DNA of 64,000 nucleotides from a bacterium. GTDB taxonomy: Bacteria; Oederibacteriota; Muellerivitia; Muellerivitales; Muellerivitaceae. Both the position numbers and the translations under genes were made by a program. The DNA is taken from contig DASZRK010000023.1 in assembly GCA_035549195.1 (NCBI GenBank), positions 1 to 64,000 of the forward strand, read 5' to 3'. Numbering within the stretch: position 1 is the first letter of the stretch; every line of letters starts with the position of its first letter. This document shows, piece by piece, positions 25,544-33,911 of the stretch. Below the pieces are notes generated by a model that had not been told where the DNA came from, searched no databases, and worked only from the letters and a program-made list of their open reading frames with translations.

Positions 25544-25897
25544 ATGAACATCGGGATCGAGGTCCGTGAGCATTTTTCGCTGGTCCATGTCGATGGGGAC
25601 CTGACGAGCGAGGATTTTGAAAGGCTGGGGACGGCCATCGATCGTTTGATCAACAAGGGTTACCGGCATGTGGTCCTGGAGATGACCGGCGTCGCCGAAA
25701 TGGACGCCAAGGGGGTGGGGACCCTCGTCAATCACTGGAACCATGTGCGCTTCAAGAGGGGGGATCTCCGCATCGTCGGCCTGAACGGCCGGTTGGCGCA
25801 CCTGTTCCGCGCCATGGGTGTGGATGGGTTGTTCGGCAAGGCGAGGACCTTGGCCGAACTCCTGGAACAAAAAGCTTCGACCGCCGTTTCGGCGTAG
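25544..25897 (+). CDS. STAS-domain protein A (anti-anti-sigma-like)
   Basis: 117 residues, a single STAS domain with the usual strand-helix order: V-H-V-D-G-D-L, V-V-L-E-M-T-G-V, L-R-I-V-G-L-N-G-R-L-A-H-L-F and G-L-F-G-K. In SpoIIAA the phosphorylated serine lies in M-D-S-S-G. Here the same place reads M-D-A-K-G-V-G, so the serine is Ala. It cannot be switched by the classical kinase mechanism. GGGGTGGGG precedes the ATG, 13 bases after mraZ. Its place between mraZ and rsmH suggests a role in division or envelope control. No partner kinase is in the window. Confidence 0.85.
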   Translation: MNIGIEVREHFSLVHVDGDLTSEDFERLGTAIDRLINKGYRHVVLEMTGVAEMDAKGVGTLVNHWNHVRFKRGDLRIVGLNGRLAHLFRAMGVDGLFGKARTLAELLEQKASTAVSA

Positions 25898-25913
25898 GGA
25901 AAGGGAGGGGACC

Positions 25914-26249
25914 GTGGCCGTTTCAACGCAGACCGACACCGTGACCGTGCTGCGCCTTTCGGGCGACCTGGGCCTTTCCGACATGGAGGACCTGGTCCGC
26001 GTCCTCAACAGCCTGGTCCTGGAGAACAAGTGCCGGGTGGTCCTCAATTTCCGGCGCGTGCGCCACGTTTCCCTGAGCGCCATCGCGCTCCTGGCGGACC
26101 GCAACCGCCGCTTCCGCGACCTGGGCGGCGACATCAAATTGACCTCCTTGATCCCCTATGTGGCCAATCTCTTCAAGTTGGTCGGGGCCTTCAGCGTCTT
26201 CGACATCGTGACGGACGAGGACGAAGCCGCGGCCCGTTTTGAAAGCTGA
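25914..26249 (+). CDS. STAS-domain protein B (anti-anti-sigma-like)
   Basis: 111 residues from a GTG preceded by AAGGGAGGGG. It is a STAS fold: T-V-L-R-L-S-G-D-L-G-L, R-V-V-L-N-F-R-R-V, D-I-K-L-T-S-L-I-P-Y-V-A-N-L-F-K and F-D-I-V. At the D-S-S-G position it has S-L-S-A, losing the Asp, the phospho-serine (now Leu) and the Gly. It is a distant paralogue of the preceding protein. It ends with an acidic tail D-E-D-E-A-A-A-R-F. The stop overlaps the start of rsmH by 11 bases, so the three are translated together. Confidence 0.85.
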   Translation: MAVSTQTDTVTVLRLSGDLGLSDMEDLVRVLNSLVLENKCRVVLNFRRVRHVSLSAIALLADRNRRFRDLGGDIKLTSLIPYVANLFKLVGAFSVFDIVTDEDEAAARFES

Positions 26250-27201
26250 CGTTCCCCACGTTCCTGTCCTTTTGAGGGAAGCCGTGGAGTGGTTGTCGCC
26301 CCCGCCCGACGGGGTGGTGCTGGACATGACGGTCGGGATGGGCGGCCACTCGAGCGAGCTCTTGAAGCTCCTGCCGAAGGGCCGTTTGGTCGGGTTGGAC
26401 CAGGACGCCGATGCCTTACAACACGCTGGCCGAGCACTCAGGAAAGACCCTCGGGTCTCCCTGTTCAAGGCTAACTTCGCCGACGTCCTGTGGGTGCTGA
26501 AGGATCTCTCGATCAGCGAGGTCGACAGCGTGTTGATGGATATTGGCGTATCCTCCCTTCAATTGGACACCCCCGAGCGGGGTTTCTCCTTCGGACATGA
26601 CGGTCCTTTGGACATGCGCATGGACCAGCACGCGGGACACACCGCGGCCTGGGTCGTCAACACCTATTCCGAACAAGAGCTGACCAAGATCATCTTTGAA
26701 TTTGGCGAGGAGGCCAAAGCGAGGGCCCTGGCCCGCGCCATCGTGGCCGACCGGGTCCAAAAACCCTTCGAGACCACGGGCCAACTCGCGGCCCTGGCGC
26801 AGCGCATTGTCCCTTCCGGCAAGAAGCCCGGCGAAAAGCACCCGGCGACCCGTCTTTTCCAAGCCCTTCGCATCGAAGTGAACCGTGAACTGGAAGTCCT
26901 CCAAAAAGGTCTGAAAAGCGCCCTTTCGGCGCTCAAGCCCGGGGGCCGTCTGGCCGTCATTACCTTCCATTCCCTGGAGGACCGCATCGTCAAGCATTTC
27001 ATGCAGGACGAGGCCGTCGATTGCCTCTGTCCCCGGGACCTTCCCCAATGCGCGTGCGGCCATAAGGCTTCCTTGAAGATCCTCACCCGAAAACCCGTCA
27101 CGGCTTCCGAATCCGAACTGGAACAGAACCCACGGGCCCGCAGCGCCAAGTTGCGCGTGGCCGAAAAACTACCTCCTGCCGCCGTTCCCTCGAAGGCATA
27201 G
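26239..27201 (+). CDS. rsmH: 16S rRNA (cytosine(1402)-N4)-methyltransferase RsmH
   Basis: 320 residues, normal for MraW/RsmH. N-terminal H-V-P-V-L-L-R-E-A-V is followed by the SAM-binding loop D-M-T-V-G-M-G-G-H-S, the family motif D-I-G-V-S-S-L-Q-L-D, R-G-F-S-F and P-L-D-M-R-M-D, and the late S-L-E-D-R-I-V-K-H-F. A C-terminal C-P-R-D-L-P-Q-C-A-C cluster is present. It methylates N4 of C1402 in the decoding centre. The start is TTG, inside the end of the STAS B gene; no ATG candidate keeps the H-V-P-V-L motif. Confidence 0.96.
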   Translation: MKADVPHVPVLLREAVEWLSPPPDGVVLDMTVGMGGHSSELLKLLPKGRLVGLDQDADALQHAGRALRKDPRVSLFKANFADVLWVLKDLSISEVDSVLMDIGVSSLQLDTPERGFSFGHDGPLDMRMDQHAGHTAAWVVNTYSEQELTKIIFEFGEEAKARALARAIVADRVQKPFETTGQLAALAQRIVPSGKKPGEKHPATRLFQALRIEVNRELEVLQKGLKSALSALKPGGRLAVITFHSLEDRIVKHFMQDEAVDCLCPRDLPQCACGHKASLKILTRKPVTASESELEQNPRARSAKLRVAEKLPPAAVPSKA

Positions 27202-27207
27202 GCCGGC

Positions 27208-27639
27208 ATGGAAAGCGTCGAAACATTGAATGTCGGGATGCGGAAGGCCGGGGAGATCCTGGACGCCGGTCTCTTCTGGCGGGGCAACCTGGCCAAGGCG
27301 GTCAAACGCCGGGATTTTCGGGGGACGGTCTGGGGGATCGGGGGCTTGAGCCTTTTCCTGTTCCTCTATGTCTGGCTCCACATGCAGGTGGTGAAGCTCA
27401 GTTACGAGGTCCAGGGCCTGCGGCAGCAGAAGCAACAGCTGACGAACGAATACTACTACCTGAAGTACCGGATGCATGACGTGAACAGCCTTTCCCGCAC
27501 CGAGCAGGTGGCGCGGGAAAAACTCGGGATGGTGACGCCCCGCTCCGACCAGATCGTGATCCTGGAGGAGGACGGCGAGGGGGCCCCGGGCTGGCTCGCC
27601 TTTTGGGACCGCTGGATGAAACGCTGGAACGGCAAGTGA
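27208..27639 (+). CDS. ftsL: FtsL-like cell division protein
   Basis: 143 residues. Topology is FtsL: a basic cytoplasmic N-terminus (about 1-42, K-R-R-D-F-R-G), one membrane helix (about 43-60, I-G-G-L-S-L-F-L-F-L-Y-V-W-L), then a coiled coil (about 62-95, V-Q-G-L-R-Q-Q-K-Q-Q-L-T-N-E) and the A-R-E-K-L-G-M-V-T-P motif common to FtsL/DivIC proteins. It links FtsQ and FtsW-FtsI in the divisome. FtsL is poorly conserved, so the call rests on topology, motif and position between rsmH and ftsI. Confidence 0.85.
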   Translation: MESVETLNVGMRKAGEILDAGLFWRGNLAKAVKRRDFRGTVWGIGGLSLFLFLYVWLHMQVVKLSYEVQGLRQQKQQLTNEYYYLKYRMHDVNSLSRTEQVAREKLGMVTPRSDQIVILEEDGEGAPGWLAFWDRWMKRWNGK

Positions 27640-27643
27640 GGCC

Positions 27644-29785
27644 ATGGGCTCGATAAGGAACTACAACCCGGTGCAGAAAAGGATCCTCCTGGTGGAGGGG
27701 GTGGTCCTGCTATCCATCCTGGCGGTGGAGGCCCGGCTGGCCTATCTCCAGATCCTCAAACACGCCGAATTCCACCGCATGGCCTATCACCAGCAATATT
27801 CCCCCAAGGAGACCCGGGCTTCCCGCGGCATGATCGAGGACCGATCGGGCGACCTGCTGGCCATGAACATCGACCTCTTCAACGTCTGCGCCCATCCGAA
27901 CCAGATCCAGGACAAATCGGGGACCGCCCGGGCCCTGGCCCAGGCCCTGGGCAGTTCCTACGCCGAGATGCTCGCCAAGGTTTCCGGCGACCGTTCCTTC
28001 GTCTGGATCGCACGCCAAGTGCCCTATGAACGTTCGGAAGCGGTGGAGAACCTGAAGCTCGAGGGGGTCGAGGCCACCCGGGAACAGCGCCGCTTCTATC
28101 CGGACCACGAGATGGCCGCCCACGCGCTGGGATTCGCGGGGCTGGACAACCAGGGGCTGGACGGCCTGGAAAAGCGCTACAACGCCTCCCTGACGGGCAA
28201 GAAGGGGCTGGTCATGACCGAACGGGACGCCCGGGGGCGGGTCGTGCTGGCCGACAACAAGATGAAGACGGCCAACGTGGACGGGCTCAACGTGGTGACC
28301 ACGCTGGACAAGACCATCCAGCATATCGCCCAGGTCGAGCTCCAGAAGGCCTACGAGAAATACCGCTGCAAGGCCGCCTCCATCGCGGTGATGGACCCCA
28401 AAACGGGCGAGATCCTGGCCCTGGCCGATTTCCCCAACTACGACCCCAACCACTATAAGGACTTCTCCACCGGGGTCTGGCGCGACCGCATGGTGAACGA
28501 TTCCTTCGAGCCCGGCTCCACCTTCAAACTCATCGCCGCCTCGGGGGTCCTGGAGGAGGGCGTGGTGAAGGAGGACGACAAGTTTTTCTGCGAGAACGGC
28601 GCCTACCACACCGATTACGGCCGCGTGGTCTCCGACCACGAAAAGCACGGCTGGCTCACCTTCCGGGAGATCTTCGGCTATTCCAGCAACATCGGCATGG
28701 TCAAGGTCAGCGCCAAGCTGGGCAAGGAAAAGCTCTACGAGTACGCCAAGAAGTTCGGGTTCGGGACGCCCACGGGCGTGGACCTGCCCGGCGAAGCTGC
28801 GGGCAAGCTCCGGCCGGTCTCCGAATGGAGCGGTCTTTCCATGACCACCATCCCCTATGGCTACGAGGTCTCGGCCTCGCCCATGCAGGTCCTCGACGCC
28901 TATGCGGCCATCGCCAACAAGGGGGTGATGATGCGCCCCTACCTGGTCAAGCGCCTGGAGACTCCCTCGGGCCAAGTGGTGAAGGAGTTCAAACCCCGCC
29001 GGATCCGGCGGGTGGTCTCGACCGAGACGGCGGAGCGCATGACCGCCCTGATGCGCTGGGTGGTGAAGAAAGGGACGGGGACCGCCGTGGACCTTCCCGC
29101 CTACGACATCGCGGGGAAGACCGGGACGGCCTACAAGTTCATGAACGGCCATTACTCCCGCTGGAACTATGTTTCCTCCTTCGTCGGTTTCGTCCCCGCC
29201 GAGGACCCCAAATACGTCATCTATGTCTCCCTGGACGACCCCCGGGGCATCTACTGGGGCGGCTACACCGCCGGTCCCGTGTTCAAGGAAGTGGCCAAGC
29301 GCGCCCTGGCCTATGCCTTGGTGCCGGGCAAGGACGAGGCGCCGGTGGAAGTGGATGCGCGTCAAGGCGCCTCCATCCCCGCCTTCGTGGGGCTCACCCA
29401 GGAGCAATGCAAGTGGCTCGCCGGCCGGAACGGCATCCGCGTGGTCTTCAACGGCAAGGGCAAGCGGGTGGCGGTGCAGTCGGCCACCCCGGGTTCGCCC
29501 CTGCCCTCGCAGGACCTGGCCCATTTCAAGGTCCTCTTGACCATGGGCGAGGTGGAGGAGGCCCAGGCCAAGGGACCCATGCCGGACCTGAGGGGCAAGA
29601 CCAAACGGCAGGCCCTGGCGTTGCTGGCTCCTTTGGGATTGAAGATCAATTTCCGGGGCGAAGGGGTGGTCCGTTCCCAATTCCCGCCCGCCGGACGGAT
29701 CGTGGAACCCAATAGTCCCTGCGACCTGGCCTGCGATATCCCCGTGGCCGACACCCGGGGCCTGGGACCGGGAGGACACTCGTGA
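27644..29785 (+). CDS. ftsI: Class B penicillin-binding protein (FtsI/PBP3) with two PASTA domains
   Basis: 713 residues. One N-terminal membrane helix (about 12-32), then the pedestal domain with R-G-M-I-E-D-R-S-G-D, then the transpeptidase domain. The active-site motifs are S-T-F-K (Ser at about 292), S-S-N (347-349) and K-T-G-T (492-495). Two PASTA domains follow (about 573-636 and 645-702). PASTA tails are usual in Gram-positive and some diderm lineages but absent from proteobacterial FtsI. It crosslinks septal peptidoglycan with FtsW. It starts 4 bases after ftsL, and its stop overlaps the murE start. Confidence 0.95.
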   Translation: MGSIRNYNPVQKRILLVEGVVLLSILAVEARLAYLQILKHAEFHRMAYHQQYSPKETRASRGMIEDRSGDLLAMNIDLFNVCAHPNQIQDKSGTARALAQALGSSYAEMLAKVSGDRSFVWIARQVPYERSEAVENLKLEGVEATREQRRFYPDHEMAAHALGFAGLDNQGLDGLEKRYNASLTGKKGLVMTERDARGRVVLADNKMKTANVDGLNVVTTLDKTIQHIAQVELQKAYEKYRCKAASIAVMDPKTGEILALADFPNYDPNHYKDFSTGVWRDRMVNDSFEPGSTFKLIAASGVLEEGVVKEDDKFFCENGAYHTDYGRVVSDHEKHGWLTFREIFGYSSNIGMVKVSAKLGKEKLYEYAKKFGFGTPTGVDLPGEAAGKLRPVSEWSGLSMTTIPYGYEVSASPMQVLDAYAAIANKGVMMRPYLVKRLETPSGQVVKEFKPRRIRRVVSTETAERMTALMRWVVKKGTGTAVDLPAYDIAGKTGTAYKFMNGHYSRWNYVSSFVGFVPAEDPKYVIYVSLDDPRGIYWGGYTAGPVFKEVAKRALAYALVPGKDEAPVEVDARQGASIPAFVGLTQEQCKWLAGRNGIRVVFNGKGKRVAVQSATPGSPLPSQDLAHFKVLLTMGEVEEAQAKGPMPDLRGKTKRQALALLAPLGLKINFRGEGVVRSQFPPAGRIVEPNSPCDLACDIPVADTRGLGPGGHS

Positions 29786-31293
29786 GGTTCCACCAATTGA
29801 TCAAAGGGTTGAAGGGCTCCCTGCAAGGGGCCCCGGGGGATCCGACGCTCAGGGGCGTGGCCGAGAATTCCAAACTCGTCAAGAAAGGCGATCTTTTCAT
29901 CGCCGTGCCGGGCGCCAAAGCCGACGGCCGGGAATTCGCGAAGGAGGCCGTGGCCCAAGGGGCGGCCGCCCTTTTGGTGGAAAAGCGGGCGATCGACGGC
30001 CTACAAGTCCCCCAGTTCGTGGTGCCCGAAGTCCGGGCGGCTTTGGCCCGGGTGGCCCATCGCTTCTACGGTGCCCCCTCCCAAAAGGTGAAGGTCATCG
30101 GCGTGACGGGGACCAAGGGCAAGACCACCACCACCTTCCTCATCCGTTCGCTCCTGCGGTCCGCGGGACAGAAGACCGCTTTGTTCGGGACCATCGCCTA
30201 TGAGGTCGGGTCCAAACGGATCGAGGCGAACAACACGACCCCTTCCGCCCTGGTCCTGGCCCAACTGCTCGCCCAGGCCCGGAAAGCCGGTTGTTCCTGG
30301 GCGGTCATGGAAGTGTCGTCCCACGCCCTGGACATGGGCCGCGTGAAGGGCATCGAGTTCCGGGGGGCGGCGTTCACCAACCTGGGCCGCGATCACCTGG
30401 ATTACCACAAGGATTTCGCCCATTACTTCGCCGCCAAGAAGAGGCTTTTCACCCAGTTCCCGACCATCCGGGCCCGGGTCGCCAACGCGGACGACGCTCA
30501 TGGAAAAAAACTCCTGCGCGCCCTGGGGAAGAAGGGGGTGGGTTACGGGATCGAGACCCCCTGCCGCTATCAGGCGAAGGACGTGGACCACCGTCCGGGC
30601 CATATCCGTTTTTCCGTCCAGGGCCATCCCTTCGAAGCGCCCATCTCCGGTCTCTTCAATATTTACAACGCCCTGGCCGCCGTGGCGGTCCTGAGGGAAC
30701 TGGGGTTTTCCTGGACGGCCCTGCAAAGGGGCCTGGAACATGCCCCCGCGGTGCCGGGCCGCTTCGAAAAGGTGAACGCGGGGCAGGACTTCACCGTGCT
30801 GGTCGATTACGCCCACACCTCCGATGCCTTGGAACAAGCCCTGACCGCCGCCCGGGAGATCCTGGAGACGCCGGACCAAAAGCTCATCTCGGTCTTCGGT
30901 TGCGGTGGGGACCGGGACCGGACCAAGCGTCCCCTGATGGGTCGCATCTCCGCCCAACTGGCGGACCTGACCGTGGTCACCTCGGATAACCCGAGGACGG
31001 AGGATCCCAAGGCCATCCTGAAGCAGATCGTGAAGGGCATCCCCGCGGGTCTCCAACGCAATGGACACCAGCGGGTCTTCGTCCAGCAGGACCGGGGGGC
31101 GGCCATCCGTCTGGCCCTGTCCAAGGCGCGTGCCGGGGATCTGGTCCTCATCGCCGGAAAGGGCCACGAGACCTACCAGATCCTGGGGAACAAGAAGATC
31201 CATTTCGACGACCGGGAGGTCGCGAAAACGATACTGAAAAGGCTTTTACCGCGAAGAAGCGAAGTCCGCGAAGCAAGGAATAAAAATGATTGA
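29782..31293 (+). CDS. murE: UDP-MurNAc-L-Ala-D-Glu:meso-diaminopimelate ligase
   Basis: 503 residues from GTG overlapping the ftsI stop (GTGA). P-loop G-T-K-G-K-T-T-T-T (about 112-120), carbamylated-Lys region V-M-E-V-S-S-H-A-L-D, and S-D-N-P-R-T-E-D-P near residue 400. The D-N-P-R Arg contacts meso-diaminopimelate, so the wall is of the mDAP type. It adds the third residue of the stem peptide. The last 16 residues or so (from L-L-P-R-R-S-E-V) are encoded by the left arm of an inverted-repeat cassette; the family normally ends near K-T-I-L-K-R-L. The C-terminus has thus been rewritten by the repeat. Confidence 0.95.
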   Translation: MRFHQLIKGLKGSLQGAPGDPTLRGVAENSKLVKKGDLFIAVPGAKADGREFAKEAVAQGAAALLVEKRAIDGLQVPQFVVPEVRAALARVAHRFYGAPSQKVKVIGVTGTKGKTTTTFLIRSLLRSAGQKTALFGTIAYEVGSKRIEANNTTPSALVLAQLLAQARKAGCSWAVMEVSSHALDMGRVKGIEFRGAAFTNLGRDHLDYHKDFAHYFAAKKRLFTQFPTIRARVANADDAHGKKLLRALGKKGVGYGIETPCRYQAKDVDHRPGHIRFSVQGHPFEAPISGLFNIYNALAAVAVLRELGFSWTALQRGLEHAPAVPGRFEKVNAGQDFTVLVDYAHTSDALEQALTAAREILETPDQKLISVFGCGGDRDRTKRPLMGRISAQLADLTVVTSDNPRTEDPKAILKQIVKGIPAGLQRNGHQRVFVQQDRGAAIRLALSKARAGDLVLIAGKGHETYQILGNKKIHFDDREVAKTILKRLLPRRSEVREARNKND

Positions 31294-31363
31294 ACCTTCT
31301 TGGGTTCGGGCCGGGATCCTTTTTGTTTTTCTTCGCGATCTTCGCGTCTTCGCGGTGAAAAGG
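31244..31363. repeat. Inverted-repeat cassette, GCGAAG family, between murE and murF
   Basis: The left arm (31244-31278) contains repeated GCGAAG units starting TTTTACCGCGAAGAAGCG. The right arm (31328-31363) is its near-complement, ending CTTCGCGGTGAAAAGG. The left arm is inside the murE reading frame. The right end supplies AAGGGG 8 bases before the murF TTG. Confidence 0.85.
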
Positions 31364-31372
31364 GGTTTTTAG

Positions 31373-32710
31373 TTGTTGCCGTGGACCTTGAGGGAAGTGG
31401 CCGCCCTGACCAACGGGCGGATGGTGGGCGATCCCGACAGGGTGGTGAAAGGCGTGGTGCATGACACCCGTAACGTGAAAAAGGGAGACCTTTTCACGGC
31501 CATCCGGGGGGCGAGGTTCGACGGGCACCGCTTCGTGAAGGAAGCGGCGGAGAAAGGGGCCGCGGCGGTCCTGGTCACGAAGAGGGTGACGACCAAGGTG
31601 CCCCAGGTCCTGGTGGCGGATACCACCCGGGCCTTGGGGGACCTGGGACGTTCCCAGCGCCTCCAATGGGGAGGTCCGCTGGTCGCGGTGACGGGAAGCG
31701 TGGGCAAGACCACCGTCAAGGATATGACGGCCTGGCTCTTGGAAGGGTCCCGGAGGGTCCTTAAGACCGAGGGGAATTTGAACAACCATTGGGGGCTGCC
31801 GCTGACCCTCCTGCGGTTGGAAAAGGGTCATCAAGCGGCGGTGGTGGAACTGGGCATCAACCATCCGGGCGAGATGGAGGGGCTTTCGGATATCGCCCGG
31901 CCCGATGTGGCGGTGGTGACGCGCATCGGGGAAGCCCATCTGGAGTTCTTCCGGGACCGCCGGCAGCTGGCCCGGGAAAAGATGATGATCGCCGCTCATT
32001 TACGTGAAGGGGGAAGGAATATCTTGAACGCCAACGATGCCTTGTTGAGGACGAACGTGGAGAACGTGGTCACCTTCGGGTTGAAACTGGGACAAGTGCG
32101 GGCCCTTAACCTGGAATCGGAAGGCTTGGGCACCCGGTTCGAGATCGCCGCCCAGGGTGAACGGGTCCCGGCCGAACTGCACATGCCCGGCCTCCACAAC
32201 GTCTCCAACGCCACGGCGGCGGTCGCCGCGGGACTCGCCCTGGGCCTTCCCCTGAGGAAACTGGTCCAGAGGCTCGCCTCCTTCCGGTCCCAGGCCCCCA
32301 TGCGCATGGAGATCAAGAACTTGAACGGGATCCTTTTCGTGAACGACGCTTACAACGCCTCCCCGACCTCCATGGAGGCGGCGCTCCTGACCTTCGACCG
32401 CATGCAGGGCCCCAAGCGCAAGTGGGCCGTGCTGGGGGACATGCTGGAGTTGGGCGAGTTCTCGCCCGAGACCCACTACCGGATCGTGAAGCGGGCCTTG
32501 GAGACCTCCATCGACCGGGTGGTGCTGGTGGGGCCCCGGATGGGACGGGCCTTCGAGCGCCTGGAGCATCCGCGGAAGGAAAAGGCCCAGGTCTTCGAGG
32601 ACGTGAACGAGGCCCGGGCTTTCTTGCGCCGCTCCTCCCAAAAGGGCGACGCGGTGCTGCTGAAGGCTTCCCGGGGAATGAAGCTCGAACGCGTCCTGGA
32701 GGGCTTTTAA
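31373..32710 (+). CDS. murF: UDP-MurNAc-tripeptide--D-alanyl-D-alanine ligase
   Basis: 445 residues. The N-terminal uridine-binding domain (P-W-T-L-R-E-V-A-A-L-T-N-G) is followed by the P-loop V-T-G-S-V-G-K-T-T-V-K (about 102-112), T-E-G-N-L-N-N-H-W-G-L-P-L, V-V-E-L-G-I-N-H-P-G-E-M and the late N-D-A-Y-N-A-S-P-T-S-M. MurF adds D-Ala-D-Ala to complete the pentapeptide. The start is TTG at 31373 with AAGGGG upstream, itself the end of the inverted-repeat cassette. The stop is directly followed by the mraY start. Confidence 0.95.
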   Translation: MLPWTLREVAALTNGRMVGDPDRVVKGVVHDTRNVKKGDLFTAIRGARFDGHRFVKEAAEKGAAAVLVTKRVTTKVPQVLVADTTRALGDLGRSQRLQWGGPLVAVTGSVGKTTVKDMTAWLLEGSRRVLKTEGNLNNHWGLPLTLLRLEKGHQAAVVELGINHPGEMEGLSDIARPDVAVVTRIGEAHLEFFRDRRQLAREKMMIAAHLREGGRNILNANDALLRTNVENVVTFGLKLGQVRALNLESEGLGTRFEIAAQGERVPAELHMPGLHNVSNATAAVAAGLALGLPLRKLVQRLASFRSQAPMRMEIKNLNGILFVNDAYNASPTSMEAALLTFDRMQGPKRKWAVLGDMLELGEFSPETHYRIVKRALETSIDRVVLVGPRMGRAFERLEHPRKEKAQVFEDVNEARAFLRRSSQKGDAVLLKASRGMKLERVLEGF

Positions 32711-33799
32711 TTGCTCTACCACCTCCTCTACCCGTTGTCGAACCACTTCCACGGGTTCAACGTCTTTCGCTATGTGACCTTTCGGAGCGTCTACGCCGCC
32801 TTTACGGCCTTCCTGCTCTGCCTGCTACTGGGCCGGGCCATCATCGAGCGCATCCGCTCCGCCCAGATGGGCGAGAAGATCCGGAGCGACGGCCCCTCCT
32901 CCCACTCGAAGAAGGCGGGCACCCCCTCCATGGGCGGGATCCTGATCCTGGTGACCCTGGGCCTGAGCATGCTGCTGTGGGTGCGGTGGGATTCCAAGTT
33001 CCTCTGGATCGCCTTCTTCGCCCTGGTCTGGTACGGACTGCTCGGTTTCGCCGACGACTACATGAAGCTCAAGGGCATCGGGAAGAGCCGGGGCATCCCC
33101 AGCTTCTGGAAACTGGTCCTTCAGACCCTGGGGGCCATCCTCATCGTTTATGGCTATCTGGACGCCATGCCTGACGACTTCGTCCTGAAGACATCGATCA
33201 CCGTTCCATTCTTCAAGCATCCCCTGAACCTGGACACCCTTTATCCGCTCTTCGCCGTGTTGGTCATCGTCAGCGCCTCCAATTCGGTGAACCTCACCGA
33301 CGGGCTGGACGGATTGGCCATCGGTTGCACGACCTTCGCGGCCATGGCCTTCGTGGTCATCACCTACGTGGTGGGCAACGTCAAGTTCAGCGAATACCTC
33401 AAGATCATCAATGTGCCCGGGGCCGGAGAACTGACGGTCCTTTGCGCGGCGCTGGTGGGGGCCGGGCTGGGTTTCCTCTGGTTCAATGCCCCGCCGGCCC
33501 AGGTCTTCATGGGCGACACCGGGTCCCTGGCCTTAGGCGGGCTTTTGGGGACGGTCGCGGTCTTGGTCAAGCAGGAATCGCTTCTCCTGATCGTGGGCGG
33601 CATCTTCGTGGCGGAAGCCCTCTCGGTCATCATCCAGGTCACCTCCTTCAAGATGAGCGGCAAGCGGGTCTTCAAGATGGCCCCCCTACACCATCACTTC
33701 GAGCTTTCGGGCGTTCCCGAGAGCAAGCTGATCGTCCGTTTCTGGATCGTGGCCATCATCCTGACGCTGGTCACCTTGTCGACGCTGAAACTCCGTTAA
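32711..33799 (+). CDS. mraY: Phospho-MurNAc-pentapeptide translocase
   Basis: 362 residues, normal for MraY, with about ten membrane helices. Catalytic and signature segments are K-A-G-T-P-S-M-G-G-I-L-I (about 76-87), F-A-D-D-Y-M-K (the D-D pair near 115), N-L-T-D-G-L-D-G-L-A (about 195-204) and H-H-H-F-E-L-S-G late in the chain. It transfers phospho-MurNAc-pentapeptide to undecaprenyl phosphate, making lipid I in the inner membrane. The TTG start follows the murF stop without a gap, and GGAGGG (32698-32703) inside murF is the ribosome site. Confidence 0.96.
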   Translation: MLYHLLYPLSNHFHGFNVFRYVTFRSVYAAFTAFLLCLLLGRAIIERIRSAQMGEKIRSDGPSSHSKKAGTPSMGGILILVTLGLSMLLWVRWDSKFLWIAFFALVWYGLLGFADDYMKLKGIGKSRGIPSFWKLVLQTLGAILIVYGYLDAMPDDFVLKTSITVPFFKHPLNLDTLYPLFAVLVIVSASNSVNLTDGLDGLAIGCTTFAAMAFVVITYVVGNVKFSEYLKIINVPGAGELTVLCAALVGAGLGFLWFNAPPAQVFMGDTGSLALGGLLGTVAVLVKQESLLLIVGGIFVAEALSVIIQVTSFKMSGKRVFKMAPLHHHFELSGVPESKLIVRFWIVAIILTLVTLSTLKLR

Positions 33800-33807
33800 A
33801 GAAGAGG

Positions 33808-33898
33808 AATTACCGCGAAGACGCGAAGGGAAGCGAAGTGAAAAGAAGCCGAAAAGACGAACAAGAACAAAACATTCGCATCTTCGCGGTGAAAAGGA
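33808..33898. repeat. Inverted-repeat cassette, GCGAAG family, between mraY and murD
   Basis: The left arm AATTACCGCGAAGACGCG... (33808-33838) and the right arm ending CATCTTCGCGGTGAAAAGG (to 33898) are near-complements around an A-rich loop. It starts 9 bases after the mraY stop and ends 14 bases before murD. Same family as the copies at 31244 and 57913. Confidence 0.85.
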
Positions 33899-33911
33899 CC
33901 TGAGGGTTTTT

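Noticed and set aside
27710-29779. Long minus-strand frame opposite ftsI (also 58162-60294 opposite rel and 39445-41127 opposite murB/ddl)
   Set aside because: High-GC shadow frames; the plus strand encodes complete enzymes with catalytic motifs.
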